This document shows positions 11,691 through 23,900 of a stretch of DNA of 64,000 nucleotides, piece after piece. This stretch comes from Amia ocellicauda. Lineage: Eukaryota; Chordata; Actinopteri; Amiiformes; Amiidae. The notes beneath the pieces are model-generated. The model saw nothing but the letters and a program-made list of their open reading frames with translations, had not been told where the DNA came from and searched no databases. A program made the translations under genes and the position numbers. The stretch's first letter is position 1. Each line of letters opens with the position of its first letter. The DNA is taken from positions 28,469,733 through 28,533,732 of the forward strand of contig NC_089850.1 in assembly GCF_036373705.1 (NCBI RefSeq), read 5' to 3'.

Positions 11691-14600
11691 CTAAAAGACA
11701 ATTAAGGAAAATCTTATTAACTGGATTTTATTCACAATAAATAGACAGCCCCCTAACATTTTTAGATGTCTTAACTGATTGTCTTAACTACCACTGGACA
11801 CAGCATACATTCAGAGACTTCTGCAGGATATATGTAAACTCACCAATAATCATTTAATAAACCAATACACCAACAGCATTCTCAGGTCTCTTATTTAATT
11901 TTTTTTGTAAACTATGCACCAGTTACAATCAGCAATAACAAAATGCCGTCACTGTGGACATATTTGTGGTAACCCTAAAACATTTAAAATTAGAAACAAA
12001 AAAAACAAATAGAACAAATATCTCTACTGAAACTTTATTGGCCAATAAAAATATTTTACTATATACTACTAATTATAATTATACATTAATTACTACTAAT
12101 AATAATAACAATAATACTTAGAAATATTTTCTTCTATAAAAGGAGTTTAGATACCATTTTGAGAATGAAATAAAGATGATACTAAAAATAACCTCAGCAG
12201 TGCAATAAGAACATTATGGTCCGTGACTGCTGCCAAACCTTGCGAAATTTCACATTTGTACTGTTTTAAAATCCCACACCATCATGCCTGCTTGGTTGTA
12301 ACTGTTAGTAAAATATTAGATGTATTTATAGCCACCACCTATTATTAATACACAGAGATAATTTTGCAACTTGCGGCTATGAACACTGCATTACTGTTCA
12401 AACCCTTCGAGATACCTATTACCAAATCAAACTTGGGCTTGAGTAGTAACTGATATCAGGGTCTATAGACTCTCTATGTAGTCCTATGACATCACAACAC
12501 TACCAAGTTCTTCAATCTTCAAAGTATAGTGCACAGAAATATATCTCTGCTTTTCTTAGCATGTGTCAGAATAAATACGATTCTGACAAGACTGTAAATA
12601 CGATTTTCAATATAAAAATATACTATGCCTAGCTCTTCCTTAGTCCCATCATCATCACAACTTGGCAAATGTCTATAGATAAAAGGATTAGTCTCTAGTG
12701 AAGTTTATAAAAACGATTTCTTATTAATCATTAAAAGAATAAACCCGGTTTCCAACTACCACTGTACAAGACAAGAGCTGTTAATTTAAATCAGGAGGAT
12801 GCTTTAAACTGTCTTGAAAAGAAACATCAGCTGGTGTGAAAAAAATATTTCTTGTGGGTTCAAGGTGTACAGATTGTGCAAGACAGTAAATTTTTCATAT
12901 TAAAGAACAACAGGCAAAAATGTTATGTGCTTGTTTTTGAGTACCATAGCAAATCAAAATGGTTTAAATTGTGCTATTTAATCCACAGAATTGTATTTCT
13001 TTTCTTAAACAAAACCTGTCAGGTAATCCAAGTCACAAAAGTAAGAGTGTAAACTTTGTTAATGGATGATGTACTGGAAGACCATCTGGTCAACTAAAAA
13101 TGTGTAAATGACCACTGTAATAAAACCACAGCACCAAGCAGACCCACACAGCTGACACAAAACAGCTGTATTTTACTTACTGACTAAATGTCAGCGGCTC
13201 AAATGCTGAAGCAAGCATGTGAGCTTGTCTGAACTTGCAGAATAAATAAATAAATACGTACATACAATTCTAGTGCCAGGACCTTTGCCCCATCAATAAT
13301 AACTGACCTGTATAAAAACACAGTATTAAAACATTCTATTTTCTGAACTATAAAAGTTAGATTAGTAACTCTGATTTTGGTTATTCCTGTTACAAACTTG
13401 CAAAAAGCAAAGATGCTTATAATTAGTCACTGCCCAGTGGTAGGCAGCAAAAAGTAACTTCAGCAGTCACAAGGATTAGCTAATAATATACAAACAGAGG
13501 TGCCTGTTGCAGTGCTTGGGATTCAGGTTCTTGGAGTGATTATGGGACATTTGACTTGGGGTCAAATGCAAATACATTAAATTTAAATGAATATGCTTAA
13601 ATTATTTGCATTTCACTTGACTTTATCATACCCTCTACTACAAATATTTTCATTTGTATTTAATGGAAAAAAAAAAAAATGATATTCACGTACTATATTA
13701 ACAAACAGTATTTAAGTTGGTCGGTTAAGTATGTGCATGTGTGAAAACTCTGTTCATCAAAATGAGACCTACATATCATTGCCCTACCATCAGAACTGTA
13801 CTCAACTCAGCTGTATTAACCTGTTCATGATCTTCTCAATCTTTGAAGTATGAATATTATTAATTGTATGACTATTATGTTGACATTGCATACACATTTT
13901 GAAGGGTATGTTTATAAGAAGCTAAAAGACCATCTCACATGCTTAAAATACATTCCCATTCACAGGTGAGGAAAAACAGTGCCTAGTGAAAAGTGCATAA
14001 TGAAGATGCTGGATCAACTTCCAATGAAAATACTGTAATGTTTTTGTACGAACGAAGAATACCGACAGACATAACTGGAAAAAAACAATGTTCAATGAAT
14101 CGAAAAAACGATGTCAGAATGTCTGGAACTTCTGCCTCGGGTCATTTCAAGTCAGATCACCTGACACAAATACTTAGTCTAAAATAACTTTCCAGAATTT
14201 TTTTTATATTAAACCTTCTACACAAGGATAATCATAGCAATTTTTTTTCCTGGTCAATTTGATTGCTTTATTTATCAGTAAAAGCTACAGAGAATTATTA
14301 AATATATGTTGTAACCCAAATAACACAGTTAATCTGCAATATTCAAGCACTTTGCCGATCTGTAGTATTGAATGATAGAAACACATGTGGGCTATTGGCC
14401 TACATATTAATTAATTTGTGTCTACTGGAACATCTCCGTAATATCAGACAACTTCACAGGCTTGTAGGGAAAATAAAACTTCTGAATAAACAATCTGCTA
14501 TTAGAGCCAATAATGAACAGCAAACAGTGGCTTCATGATGTACCACCACTTAGATTAAACTACCCACATGAGGTGAAAACTCAGACTGCCAACTTGAGAG

Positions 14601-16194
14601 CTGCCTGGCATATAATCAAACATTTATCCCCGAGTGCAATAAACTTTCTCAGAATCAAGGCAGTTAGGCAAGTAGTGTAGGACACATCAAAACCTATGAT
14701 AAAAAGATTTTGCTACACTCACTGAAGAATGACTGTAACATGACCTGTCAATTTCTCTATAAATTACACAGCACTGTATTAATGCCCCTATGTACCCCAG
14801 TATACTTTAGTCACTAAATAATCCATAGCACCCTTTTGTGTGGATTCAAATTATTCCTGATTCTGATCATTTGAGCTTAGCAGCCATTTAAGAACATACA
14901 TTATATTAATTAAAAATGTGCCACCCCTTCATATTCAGTAAAGTATCAGCATTTCAATCTTCAAAAATATGGTTATTTCATTATGAATTTGCAATACTTC
15001 ATAGCTAAGCAACAATATCAAAATCACACCCACACAAATGTATACATATAACCAAACTTCTTCTATTTTACAATGATTCCAGAATAGATAACACACGTAT
15101 TATATAGTTCCATAGACATTATCTAACATTATAAAAGTCTGTAATAGTGTATGGGAGTATGAACATGCACAAAATTCAAAAGAGACATTTTAAAGCCCAT
15201 AAGTTTTTCTGTGACAATACCTCATAAAGCCTATAAATAATTAAATTATTTGTAATACAAATAATATGCAAATACTGACAAGATCAGTGTCATTCTTCAC
15301 TTTTGGCGACTTTGTTCAGTACTACATGTGGTGCTGGTATTTTTGACAGGCACAGGCTAACTAGGTAGTTGGTTCCCCTATTGCACAGATAAATGCAAAA
15401 CCAGCAGCGCAGGTACATGAAACAGCTCCTGCCGTGACGTACACTTCACTTTCACTTATGAAATATGCAGTCCAGGCTTAACTACAGATTTCTATTCAAA
15501 TGACCTACTGTAGTTCACTTTATTTTCATATGCACACACTATTTCAGGTATTAATCTTCAATACATAACATCTGTATATATGTATGCATTACTTTTAAGT
15601 GTAGTTGTCCCACCTATCAGGCTTTAAAATGTGAATATGGACACCATTTAGCTCCATAAATAGAAAACCACGCAAAACAGATGAAAGGCAGTGCTGCACA
15701 GTGACGGCAGCTCCGACCTCGGGAAGTAAACACATGTTCTTGTCAGCGCAGAAACAAAATGTCACGGCATTAGGAAGTTTCACGTACACGACATTAAAGC
15801 TGGATTAACCGAGGCCCCCTCGTCCCTGGTCCTTTGACAGTTTTGCTGGTCTGTGTATCCAGTGAATACTAAGCCAGTGCCGGAGTCTCCCCCCGGCCCA
15901 TGCACCGCTCGGCCTGCACGGCCACTTCTGAAGGGGCTCAATCGAGGCTGTGCTGGACGACTTGGGAAGCTCTCTCTCTAGGAGGCTAATTTCCCCACCC
16001 TCTACACACAAAAACACCAGCTGAAAGTGTCCGGGCAGCCCGCCGGGGTTCACTTGTGATGCCCCTGGCTGGGTTATGCAGCTGAAACCGAGCCCTGACG
16101 AAGCAGCTCCTTTCTGCCTGTGCTGTGACTTTGCTCGATTGAGGACTAAACTTTCTCCAGTCTCACAAACGCCACACAACTGCAACTTTCTTAC
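11691..16194 (-). other. fbxo30: fbxo30 intron 1
   Basis: A 4.5-kb AT-rich intron between the 5' exon and the large coding exon. Its right end (15.8-16.2 kb) is richer in GC and CpG and belongs to the promoter-proximal island. A 126-codon frame at 15805-16185 overlaps that GC-rich part and resembles no known protein. There is a poly-A run near 13668. No RNA gene or transposon is recognised. Confidence 0.6.
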
Positions 16195-16400
16195 CGACGC
16201 CGTCCATCCACTCTTCCCTCTTTGTCCCCGTCAGCTTTAGTTTTCTTCTTCTTTTCGGGTCGTCTTGTCCAAAAGTTCACACAACTAACGTCTTTCTGTC
16301 TTTTATTTTGCTTTTTTTTGTTGGGTTTTTTTTCAATCTCACAGTTTTCTCTCTCTCTCTCTCTCCCCCTCTGTCGGTATCTGTTCTTGTCTGGCTGGGA
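16195..16400 (-). other. fbxo30: fbxo30 5' exon (UTR, possibly coding the first codons)
   Basis: On the minus strand this GC-rich, purine-rich stretch ends in a strong donor GGCGTCG|gtaagaaag at 16195. The next acceptor is that of the large coding exon at 11690. An ATG at 16207-16205 reads ATG GAC GGC GTC G and, after splicing, stays in frame through GG TTG GTG ACT CCC AAA into the canonical ATG. The 5' limit of the exon (transcription start) is not visible; 16400 is approximate. Confidence 0.55.
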
Positions 16401-16410
16401 CGCCAGTCTA

Positions 16411-16418
16411 TGACGTCA
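16411..16418. promoter_or_regulatory. fbxo30: Perfect palindromic CRE (TGACGTCA) in the fbxo30 promoter
   Basis: TGACGTCA is the full consensus cAMP-response element bound by CREB/ATF factors. It lies about 200 bp upstream of the 5' exon donor of fbxo30, inside a locally CpG-rich segment (16395-16445), which is where a functional CRE normally sits. Confidence 0.65.
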
Positions 16419-16449
16419 GCACGTCGCGGTCAAAGTTCGGCGTAACAGG

Positions 16450-17575
16450 AAATAGATTAAAAATACTTGCGTTTTTTTCACTGCAACCTGTTGTTTTAAA
16501 TTAACACTTTATCGGGCTGGCCATGTAATTTTAAAGTATATGTTTTTATTTGAGAAGGTGTCACTGGAATATACAATTTAATATTTATTATTAATATTTA
16601 CCGGATACATTCACCATCTTATTATATTCTCTAAAGTTTATAGGGCATTTTATTTTGTAATGTTATATTTATTATTATAATAATAAATATTATGGTATTA
16701 TTTGAACGCCTCCGTTTTTACAATAATAGTGCACCACCCCCCATCATTTTAATAAAATGTATATACATTGTATGTAGCTATATGAATGTGTTTGAAGATT
16801 ATTTATTTTCCACCAAAGTAACATCAGTTAGTCAGTTACATAATTATAATAATTATTGTAAACAACGCTACTAAAAATGACAGTGAAATTAAGAATGTGC
16901 TATAATGTGTTGTTTGTACACTTCTTCATTAGTAATTCATTTAAATTTGTTCCAAGAATAAATAGTACACAATTTGTTGTTTCCAAGACCAGTACTAAGG
17001 AAACTTGTGGCTGAAGGGTAAACATCATACTGAAAAACAACCCCTTCACCCAAAAGTTTCCTTATTGAGGGTACACTGCATACTTGTGAAAAATAGACTA
17101 TTACTATCATATTACCATTATAATATCACAGTTAAAAATGTGAACTGAATATTACAATAGATGTCTGGAGTACATTCTTAGTCAAGAAAGACAATCATAT
17201 ATTTTCTACACATGGATCGACAGGTAGCATCCACATTATATTTCATTGAAGCTTATATTTGAAAGGTGCAGGCTGAGTTTCATAGCTATGCGTAAGTGTT
17301 TGATTTTGATGCTTAAAAAAAAAGAACCGTTGTATCAGCGCAGTCAGGGCTATTGCAATTTTATTTTTCTGTTTCATACAAAAATGATAAAGTGTGGGTT
17401 TTTTTATTCTGTAAAAAAGAAACGTTTCGATAAACAGCACACAAACAAATTCTAATGCGTTTAACATTTTACAAATGTAATAATAATAAAACCTGTATTC
17501 ATTTATTGACATTCATTCTAAATATAACTCAAAATCTTCCTTGTGAATCTGAAAAGATTTTGCAATAGGTTGTAT
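16450..17575. other. Intergenic DNA between fbxo30 and the ZP gene
   Basis: AT-rich sequence without recognisable genes. The right-hand part is the region just past the 3' end of the ZP gene. Confidence 0.5.
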
Positions 17576-17581
17576 TTTATT
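17576..17581 (-). terminator. Candidate polyadenylation signal of the ZP gene
   Basis: AATAAA on the minus strand, about 170 bases past the ZP stop codon. Another AATAAA lies at 17502-17507, about 250 bases past the stop. Confidence 0.45.
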
Positions 17582-17752
17582 TCACACAACTATTTTTGCC
17601 AAATTATTATAAAAAAAATGCTACTGTACTGATGGATAATGCAATTACCATGAATTGAAGAGACATCCAGTATGTACAAGCAAGAGGTTTCTATACTTTT
17701 TAGTAAAGTAGTGTATGTTACAAAACTTCAGGAAAGAGAGGTAGGACTGGGT

Positions 17753-17928
17753 TTAGGAGGCGACCTCTGAGTGGTGGTGAATATTTGACAAGGTGAGCTG
17801 AGCTTGCATTGTGGGATATGCTCCTCTGGACCTAAGCCACAGTTTCCCAAATACTCCTGTGATGAGCAGAACAATCAACAGCAATCCTCCAAGTACCAAG
17901 GTTTCCACTGGCAACAGGTGTCCAGTAC
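17753..17928 (-). CDS. ZP gene exon 9 (transmembrane helix and tail)
   Basis: Acceptor caatcctacag|GTACTGG completes a Ser codon, then reads TGHLLPVETLVLGG, the hydrophobic helix LLLIVLLITGVF and a cytoplasmic tail beginning GKLWLRSRGAYP. It ends EVAS with TAA at 17755-17753. Confidence 0.9.
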
Positions 17929-20900
17929 CTGTAGGATTGAAGACAAGAGAAAGGAATGGGTGGAATGGGTCTACAGAAAACGAAATTACTCTCAGTAATG
18001 TGAATACAGCCGGTACAGTACCAGTAAAAACACATCAAGCAAGTCAGGAGGATGATGAAGACAAACAAGGCAATGACAAATTGTATTTAGAAACAACGTG
18101 TAACTTATTACTTAAAATGTGTTTATGTTTATACATAATATACCATCTTCTATGGATTTCTTCAATGTGCATATCATGTAGCCAGAAAATATGAAGATAT
18201 TAAGGGCCAGTTTAGCCCTGAAGAATCTTTAATATTTCTCAAAGATATTCTCTCAAGATATATATTATTTTTCAAATTGATAAACTATAATAAGGCAAAT
18301 TATAAAAAAAAAAAGATTTTATAATTTACTACAAATAACGACTTCTCATTCATTGAGTTTTCATGCAGGTTTCAATCATGCCAAATGTGCAGCATTCATG
18401 GTGAAGCAATCCCATTTCCCATTTGAAATGCGTCAAAATTTCAGGTTGTAATGCAACAAAATGTGAAAAAGTACAAGGTTGGTGAATACTTTCGATCGCT
18501 GCTGTACATGTCTGTGTGACACTGCTGTTGTAACTCTGCCTTACACACTGAAATGTGTCACTTCAAGCATGATTGAATCATGGATGAAAACGCAGCCACT
18601 GATAGCGTAAAATGATTGTGTAAGGAACATACACTTACTTTGACCCGCTTCATCACTGTTGTCTGTCACCCGCTTTATAGGCCCGAAAGAGACAGTATGA
18701 GATGGCTCAATGTCTCTCCTTATCCGAATAGCTCCTTCCTCTCCAGAGCAGTTCTGTTCAATGAAGGATCATTTTCAAACTAGAGAGTACGCTTATGGCT
18801 TACATTTCACAAATAGGAAAACGGTTTTAGTCCCCCCCCCCCCCATATTTTAGAGGCAGTACGTTATTCTAGGGTGCTCACATTCAAATCAAGTTAATTA
18901 GCAAGACTAACACGATACATATCGTCTTAATATTCTCACAGGGATACCCAATCCAATCAACATCCATAACTAAATTATATTCCTGTGAAGAAAAGCTTTT
19001 TCATGACTGACTAATATGCTGACAAAATTAGCACCGCATGACAATAGTTTTACTTAATTTAAGTATTACAGGAAAACATCATTTTTCCTTATCTTATTAT
19101 AACAGTTAACATAAAGCCTCATTTTGCAAGTGATTTAAAGTGAGCCAAAAAAAGAAAAAACCTTGACTCAAAAGCTCAGGAGCTCTCTATTATACTGGTA
19201 TAGGGTGTTGGAGGACACTGGTGGAGGAACACTTACAGGTTGACAAACTCCAGCCGTGTTGTGACAGATTTGAACATAGCAGTGCAGAAACACGTCCTTA
19301 TAGGAATTGCCCATGAACTTGAACATTTGTATCCGAAACATTGCCTCTGGACCTTGGCCGTTCTTTAACACTGCTAATGTTTGCTCGTTAGTTATTTCTG
19401 GACAGCTGAGAATGAAAACACAATTAAAATCAGACATTCATCTTTATAGGCATCAGTCATTGCCATTACATGGGGCCTAGGTTCCCATTCTTTCCCCACC
19501 CAGACAGGGCCTGTGATGGAATTCCTCCAAGCACTGTATCCTGTACAACCTTTTCACTGGCAATTAAGGGATGAACGGAGAGCCTCAGAAAAAATCCTTA
19601 GAAACTTTTCACCCCACGGCTGTCAAACACAGAGGACGCCAGTTACACAGCTGAGAGGAGAGAAAGGCAGCACTGTAAAGTCATTTGCCAGAGTTCAAGC
19701 TCCCAGTCTTGGTATGACATCAGCAGACTACCTCCAATGGGATTCATTTAAGTGTCCTATTGTCAGAATCGGGCAAGGACAGGCATACACAGCCCAAAGA
19801 TGACTTCTTTCTTGTGAAGTCTGCACAGATTAAATATTTCTAGCACTTTAGAATTTTTTAATATATATTTTAACTTATGAAATACCTAACAGTAGGTTGT
19901 GGCATGATAATATACAGTGGGAGACATTTCTGAATCTTTTCTGGAGATAGTTCTTGGAAAGAAAGTTTAATACAAATCTGGAAAGCATATGCACTGTTTA
20001 CCATATTTTGAAATGACATAATATAACGGTACTATAAAGATTCAAGTTCCATTGTCCAGCTCAAGGTCACCCTACTTACACCTCTGTAAGCCCATTACAT
20101 GGAAAGGGTTTTAACACGCATTATGAAGATTAATCACTGAACACAGGAGAAGGCTGCTCCTCCGTGTTTGTACCAAAGACCTGACTTTTCAGGTACCATT
20201 ATATGCTTACATTTCTTTCTGAATTAAAATTTCATATGACAGAACTGTTTGCCCATCATATATTTTAATCTATCATTTATTTAATAATGACAAAAACATC
20301 TGTGACACAAAGATGATTTTTAAAATCTAAAAGAGTGCCACACAGCTAGGCAAACATTCCTGCTTTGCACAGTACAGTAGTTTCTTACAGAGATGGAGGG
20401 AAATCACAGTGGATTTTGTAGTTACCCTGTTGCTAACAGAACCAAATACTAGCGAGCTGTCAAGGGCACGCACAGCTGTTGTGTTTAAGTGTTTATTACC
20501 ACAGCCCTGTCTTAAACTGATTAAAGCCACAAAGTTGTTTTTGATTTCCTGAACAGTAACTGTGCCCACTTTGATATAAAACCACAAAAAAGAATAATAA
20601 AAACATGCGTTAGGTCAGTTGTTAAAGATTTTTAGCACCTATTTCAAAATAATGACTTACTAACCCCCTTATTTGCATCAATTGATGTTATCTGGGAAGT
20701 TGTTAAATGTGTTTGGTCAGAGCAGGGGCAGTCTCAGTTTACTGAAGAAAAAGACATGCAGATAATTACGTAGCATTAGCTCCTTTACCACCTGGTGTGA
20801 TCACAGACCTTTCCCTGATGAAAGTATACTGAACATTGTTGTATGGATCATTGGTTGGGGTAGCCCAGCATCGGCCCAGACGCAATATCAGATGAGCAGG

Positions 20901-23900
20901 TAGCTGCAGGGCAACAGATGAATAGGCACGTTAGTAATACACAATAACATATATTGCCTAGCAACAGGCAGTGCTATAGTAAGCAAATATTTCCACAGGG
21001 AAGTCAACAGATGAACTGTGAGCCTGAGTTAGCAGCTCTCAACTTCAGTTGGCTTGCACAACATAGCTGTGACTGCAGGTCATCCGTGGCTGCATTAGAA
21101 AACAGTTTTATTATTACAATCTTGTTATTTCTAGTTAATGCATACATGTTTCATACAAATGAAAATTCTTGATAAGGAACTGGATGAAGAAAAATATAAT
21201 TGGTTCCTGAAGTTTTGTAGATTTATAACTAAGTGGTTCTGATTTTCAGAGGTAGAATTGCTTTTCAAATTCAGGTTAATGATTTTTAGAAAGTCATGTA
21301 GAATTTTTAAATGAAATAATCGTATGGCATTTTTAATATTTGGGTAAAAATCTGGGTTTATTTAGAAATAAATTGATAAGCATAACACCCACATAGAAAG
21401 GAAAAGTGCTACATCTGATGCCTATTAACAGACAAATTCTTAACTTGAAAAACACATTGGGAGTTATTTCTCAATTTCTTTATTTCTTTATTTTTCTCCA
21501 GAGTTGCAGGTATAACACAAGGTAGAATAAACAGAGAAATCGAAGAAAAAATCTTAAAGCTACAGTGCCATTAGTGAAAAATACAAAACATGTAATCTTC
21601 TCTGGAGTTTAATGCAGTATTTTCCACTGATTCTGGGATTTTTCAAGTTTAACCCAAAGCAGAAATATCAATTTTGAGGGGATAAAATCTGGTTAAATTG
21701 ACTAAAATGTGAAAATCAGAGCCCCTTGTTATATTACTGGAACACTGAGAAAAACATGTAACTGTCATTTTAAGCCCCATTGTTAAAAGGTAACCTAATT
21801 CAAATTAGTTACTGAATCCCCAAAAATGCGTTCAGCGGGTAGAAATTGGGTTAAATTGTTTAAAACAAAATGTTTTTAAGCAGTGCACCTAACCTTCAGT
21901 TTCACTACAGGGTTGGTAGGTAAAAGCTAAAAAGGAATAATGCTTTATGAATGCTGTATGTACAAGTGGGATTTCCTCCCCAAAGAAAGGATCTTTAAAC
22001 CATTGTGTTGTTATAGTGTGATAAGAAACTAAACTATCAAACTAAAGTTTAATTTGTCAGCATTAAAGTTCAGTGTTTTTTGTCTAGAGGCTTTTGAAGG
22101 ATTACAACACACATTCTGGGTAATGACTAATAGTGTGTTTTGTTTTGTTTCTCAAGGAGTTTACTTATAGAGACCCTTTGTAGTAACTGCCTACTTGTTG
22201 GGGTAAAATTGCCCCCTATGTATTGTATATACCCACTGTATAACTGTTAGAAAATATAAGAAACTTTCCAGTAAGTTACTAGTTAAAACTTATTATAATT
22301 TCTCTGCTCAGACTTATCTGTGTGGCAGATAGAAACAATTTCTGCTGCCGTGGAATTTCTTTGGGTAACGAACCAAAATTATCTATTAATACGTTCTTAT
22401 TAGTACAGTGTGTCCTTGGTACCAGCACTTCCATATCTGAACTAATTAAAAAGAAAACCTTATGAAATTTTGTTTACTGTGTCTTTGATATCAACGCCTC
22501 CATGCTTAAACTAATTATAAAGAATACCTTATTAATTATCGCTTCCCGTGTCTTGGAACTGCCCCGGACATATGCCAAGAAGATATCCAGTTTCGGGACT
22601 GCCCCGAAACTCCTTTGAAATACTGCTTGTAAATGTATAAAAGGCTGTGTGAAACTTTCAATAAACGAAGTTAACGAACAGACTTCAGTGTCTGTGAATT
22701 TTTCCTTCCCGAGCGCTCATCTCCTGCAGAAAGGTCTCATCCATTACTGGAAGCACTGATTGGGGTGCCTGATTCACTGGGACCCGAAGGGTTGCTTCAA
22801 CTGAAGCATTGTACCTCAACACTACTGAACTGTATTATGGAAGTAGGCACTAGATCCAACAGAGAAGTTACGGTGGTTTCCTGAATGCCGAAGTATGTAA
22901 CTAGTGCACTTCAGAGCATTCACTGGAAATACTGATGTCTAACGGTGTTTCTGCTGTTCCGTCTAGTTTAGGTTACAGTTGATTTGTTTAGTTTAGAGAA
23001 TTTACAATAGGAATGAGGTGCTGTTGGCTCTCCTTGTGTTAAACTAATTTCCTTAAAGAAAAAGAAAATACATTTCTTATGGGAGGAAGAAACATTCATA
23101 TGATATAAATAAATCACCTGGTGGAGTTGTCAAAACCAAGCAAGAGAGAAAAACACTGTCCACTAATAGCTCCCAGAGGACAGTGTGACACAGACTCTCA
23201 GGCCTCCATTACTGATGTTTATCTCAATCAGTTTGTGCTGTAGAAAACAGAGTATTTCCTGAAACAGGCATTGGGAGGAGAAGGAGATTTCAAATCATGC
23301 CTATAGGGCCAACAATATCTGGAAGATGATAATCCTAAAGCAGTTGGTTTTAGTTGACACGGCAGAATCATTAATATTCATATTATGTGCTGTAGATGCA
23401 TGATTTCCCCATTTATAATTCCCATTTGCTCTGCTCTGGCACTGAATATGACAACAGACACTTGTAGCTTTAAAGAGAAGGATTCTCTTTTGCTTCAGAC
23501 CCATGGTAAATGTTTTCATTTTAAATTGCCTAGGCAAGGTTTCTGCTGGTTAGTTTGTTTTTGTTTTTAATGACATGAATCTCACCATTAAGACTTTGAC
23601 ATAAATGTTGTCTTCCAAAGTGAGAAATGGTACTGTTGTCCACTTGTCCTCAAAATCCTCATCCTTATACAGCATCATGGACACAGAGAAGTTACCATCC
23701 TCTGTGTTGAGTGTGATTGTCCTGCAAAATATGAATATATTACAAACCAGACTGACACTCATATGAATGTAGAATACAAATATACTGATACACCAAAGGA
23801 GATTTTAAAATGTATTTATTTATACAGAATTATTGCTGTTGGATGGATTACTGGGGACTATTGTAAGATCATGTATAACAATTGCAAGATCTTGTATAAC

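Noticed and set aside
15805..16185. 126-codon open frame in the GC-rich right end of fbxo30 intron 1
   Set aside because: No recognisable domain, and it overlaps the promoter-proximal CpG-rich segment where long chance frames are common. It has no splice signals linking it to fbxo30.
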